DNA from: Pseudoflavonifractor sp035562355
Lineage (GTDB): Bacteria; Bacillota; Clostridia; Oscillospirales; Oscillospiraceae
Direction: 5' to 3'
Assembly: GCA_035562355.1 (NCBI GenBank)
Contig: DATMXU010000287.1
Coordinates: forward strand, 1-14,692
DNA length: 14,692 nt
Under the pieces are notes generated by a model. The model did no database searches. It was not told where the DNA came from and worked only from the letters and a program-made list of their open reading frames with translations. This document shows, piece by piece, positions 13,375-14,692 of the stretch. The position numbers and the translations under genes were made by a program. How positions within the stretch are numbered: position 1 is the stretch's first letter; each line of letters opens with the position of its first letter.

Positions 13375-14019
13375 ATGCTGCGTTGGAAACGGGTAGAGGT
13401 GACGGGCGGCTTTCTCCTGATGACGGCCGCCCTCTATTATTTGGACGACCAGGGGCTGCTCCTTTGGGCGGGTCTTGCCGCCGCGCTCCATGAGCTGGGG
13501 CATCTTGCGGCGATCTATGGCCTGGGCGGGCGGGTCGCCCGGCTGCGGCTCTCGGCGGCGGGGGCCGAGATGGTACTCTCGGCGTCCCGGACGCTGGGAC
13601 CGGGCGCGCAGTTTCTGGCTGCGCTGTCGGGACCGGTGACCAATCTGGCCTTTGCCAGCCTGTCGGCCGGGCTGGGGACATATTTGGGGGAGGAGGCCTA
13701 TCTCTTCGCGGGACTCAACCTGGGGCTGGCGGCCTTCAACCTCCTGCCCATGGAGCAGCTGGACGGCGGCCGGCTGGTCTATCAGCTCGTCGCCCTGTTC
13801 AGCTCGCCCCACACGGCGGCGCGGGCGGTGCGGGCGGTCTCGATCCTGACGGCGGCGGCCCTTCTTCTGGGCGGCGCGGCCCTCCTGTGGACCACCAGGG
13901 CCAATTTCACCCTGTTGGTGACGGCGGCCTGGCTCGCCGCCTCTCTTTACAGGCCGAAAAGGAGAAAATCGTACAGATTTTGCTTGCAAACGCGTGCCTC
14001 CTGTGGTATCATACTTTAG
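13375..14019 (+). CDS. spoIVFB: Site-2 intramembrane metalloprotease, SpoIVFB type
   Basis: This 214-residue polytopic M50 protease carries the zinc motif HELGH (39-43) in its first membrane region and the second metal motif in FNLLPMEQLDGG (121-132, Asp130). Hydrophobic segments also lie around 12-22, 76-100, 108-124 and 152-186. SpoIVFB cleaves pro-sigma-K during sporulation, activating late mother-cell transcription. It starts 3 nt after the M23 gene with CGGAGTG as ribosome binding site, so the two are co-expressed. The last 18 residues (KSYRFCLQTRASCGIIL) look atypical because that DNA also holds the rplS promoter. sigK is not in the window, so the substrate is inferred. Confidence 0.87.
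   Translation: MLRWKRVEVTGGFLLMTAALYYLDDQGLLLWAGLAAALHELGHLAAIYGLGGRVARLRLSAAGAEMVLSASRTLGPGAQFLAALSGPVTNLAFASLSAGLGTYLGEEAYLFAGLNLGLAAFNLLPMEQLDGGRLVYQLVALFSSPHTAARAVRAVSILTAAALLLGGAALLWTTRANFTLLVTAAWLAASLYRPKRRKSYRFCLQTRASCGIIL
13984..14012 (+). promoter_or_regulatory. Housekeeping promoter of rplS
   Basis: TTGCAA (13984-13989) and TATCAT (14007-14012) are separated by exactly 17 nt, a good vegetative sigma-A promoter. Both boxes lie inside the last codons of spoIVFB. Transcription would begin near 14019, giving a leader of about 90 nt before rplS. This lets the essential ribosomal gene be expressed in growing cells independently of the sporulation operon. Confidence 0.75.
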
Positions 14020-14100
14020 TCTCAAGAAAGGGTGGTCCTCTGCGGCTGCCGCCCCAAGCCGGGCGGCCTTTGAATGGTCGGCATGAACGCCTATAATTAG
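14019..14100 (+). ncRNA. Structured rplS leader (possible L19 autoregulatory leader)
   Basis: The roughly 80-nt leader contains a perfect 7-bp GC stem (14048-14054 with 14061-14067) with a 6-nt loop, followed by GGTCGGCATGAACGCC and the AGGAGG ribosome binding site. Bacillota rplS genes commonly carry an L19-binding leader that represses its own translation. Position and compact structure fit, but I cannot confirm the consensus by eye. Confidence 0.45.
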
Positions 14101-14111
14101 GAGGAAAGTTA

Positions 14112-14453
14112 ATGAATCTCATGCAGGCTTTCAATGAAAAGTACCTCAAGGCCGAGCCCCCCGCCACCCAGGTCGGCGACACGGTCCGCGTCCATATCAA
14201 GGTCAAGGAAGGCAGCCGCGAGCGCATCCAGATCTTTGAGGGCACCGTCATCGCCCAGAAGCACGGCGGCATCAGCGAGACCGTCACCGTCCGCCGCGTG
14301 TCCTACGGCGTCGGTGTGGAGAAGGTGTTCCCCATCCACGCGCCCTCCATCGAGCGCATCGAGTTGGTGCGTCACGGCAAGGTCCGCCGCGCCAAGCTCT
14401 ACTATCTGCGCGACCGCGTGGGCAAGCGCGCCAAGATCAAGGAGAAAATCTAA
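14112..14453 (+). CDS. rplS: 50S ribosomal protein L19
   Basis: L19 sits at the 30S-50S interface of the ribosome. The 113-residue protein matches the family from end to end: FNEKYLKAEPPATQVGDTVRVHIKV, then EGSRERIQIFEGTVIAQKHGG, TVTVRRVSYGVGVEKVFPIHAPSIE, and the basic tail RRAKLYYLRDRVGKRAKIKE. AGGAGGA lies about 7 nt before the ATG. Codon use is strongly biased towards C-ending codons, as expected for a highly expressed gene in this genome. It has its own promoter and leader, and a hairpin lies 17 nt after the stop. Confidence 0.98.
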   Translation: MNLMQAFNEKYLKAEPPATQVGDTVRVHIKVKEGSRERIQIFEGTVIAQKHGGISETVTVRRVSYGVGVEKVFPIHAPSIERIELVRHGKVRRAKLYYLRDRVGKRAKIKEKI

Positions 14454-14469
14454 GCTCATATAATGCAGG

Positions 14470-14498
14470 TAAGAAGCCGTCCTCTGGACGGCTTCTTA
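14470..14498 (+). terminator. Hairpin downstream of rplS
   Basis: A perfect 13-bp stem (14470-14482 with 14486-14498, TAAGAAGCCGTCC and complement) with a TCT loop lies 17 nt after the rplS stop. The descending arm ends in TTCTTA, but no further T-run follows, so it may end transcription inefficiently or protect the 3' end. Confidence 0.6.
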
Positions 14499-14546
14499 TG
14501 CTGTCGGCAGACGCTCCGTCCGAAGGGTTCGGAGGGAGGGATGGTG

Positions 14547-14575
14547 CAAAAGGGGACCCTGACGGTCCCCTTTTG
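14547..14575 (+). terminator. Second hairpin downstream of rplS, possible bidirectional terminator
   Basis: A perfect 12-bp stem (14547-14558 with 14564-14575, CAAAAGGGGACC and complement) with a 5-nt loop. The arms carry A4 and T4, so either strand ends the hairpin with Ts: an intrinsic terminator that could work in both directions. Confidence 0.6.
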
Positions 14576-14582
14576 TATGGCG

Positions 14583-14614
14583 CAGCCTGCCAAAAAGGTA
14601 TTTTCGGCAGGCTG
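14583..14614 (+). repeat. Third inverted repeat after rplS
   Basis: CAGCCTGCC (14583-14591) pairs with GGCAGGCTG (14606-14614), and A-rich and T-rich stretches in the loop can pair further. A run of Ts (14633-14639) follows about 20 nt later, too far for a classical terminator. No gene is visible in the 239 nt after rplS. Confidence 0.5.
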
Positions 14615-14661
14615 GCTGTCCGACGAAAATCTCTTTTTTAACTAAAAGTGGTGTCAGGGCC

Positions 14662-14690
14662 TTTTTTTTCGCCCATATATTGTGTATAAT
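14662..14690 (+). promoter_or_regulatory. Likely promoter for a gene beyond the right edge
   Basis: TATAAT (14685-14690) is a perfect -10 box, with a T-run (TTTTTT, 14662-14667) 17 nt upstream as a weak -35. It lies after the rplS hairpins and would drive a plus-strand gene starting outside the window. Confidence 0.45.
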
Positions 14691-14692
14691 AA

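Noticed and set aside
1..14692. CRISPR array, transposase, tRNA or rRNA
   Set aside because: No regularly spaced repeats, transposase motifs, or tRNA/rRNA sequences were seen in the window.

Overview
The window looks like chromosomal DNA of an endospore-forming, fairly GC-rich member of the Bacillota. The class is probably Clostridia, with an Oscillospiraceae-like flavour. The evidence is a SpoIVFA/SpoIVFB-type pair directly upstream of rplS (ribosomal protein L19), strong AGGAGG-type ribosome binding sites, and Firmicutes-style protein variants. The exact genus cannot be read from the sequence alone.

Region 1 (about 200-11450, minus strand) is one long, tightly packed operon for uptake and breakdown of phosphonates by the carbon-phosphorus (C-P) lyase pathway. 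In transcription order it reads phnD - phnC - phnE1 - phnE2 - phnG - phnH - phnI - phnJ - phnK - phnM - phnL - PHP phosphodiesterase (PhnPP-like) - hexapeptide transferase - phnX remnant. PhnD, PhnC and the two PhnE proteins form an ABC importer. PhnG, H, I, J and K form the C-P lyase core. PhnI, PhnL and PhnM attach the phosphonate to ribose and remove pyrophosphate. PhnJ is the radical-SAM enzyme that breaks the C-P bond. The PHP enzyme probably opens and dephosphorylates the cyclic ribose phosphate product. Most neighbours touch or overlap by 1-26 nt, so translation is probably coupled. The last gene, phnX (phosphonoacetaldehyde hydrolase), is broken. It keeps its N-terminal 116 codons and a short out-of-frame piece that looks like its C-terminus, and the middle is missing. 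Tandem hairpins (219-242 and 116-144) end the unit.

Region 2 (11369-11683) is the divergent intergenic region. It holds a candidate phnD promoter, a small operator-like palindrome and a large GC-rich palindrome. Part of the large element resembles sequence at the far end of the operon (181-246).

Region 3 (11684-14692, plus strand) holds a DUF1697 gene, then a spoIVFA-like M23 protein and a spoIVFB-like site-2 protease with a possible sigma-E promoter, then rplS with its own promoter and leader, and finally a stretch of hairpins and a likely promoter for a gene beyond the right edge.

The least ordinary items are the internal deletion in phnX beside a 24-bp perfect palindrome, a 17-bp perfect hairpin inside the phnC coding sequence, a four-cysteine insertion in PhnK, the PhnP/PhnN-free route implied by the PHP enzyme, and the repeat-like palindromic sequences on both sides of the operon.
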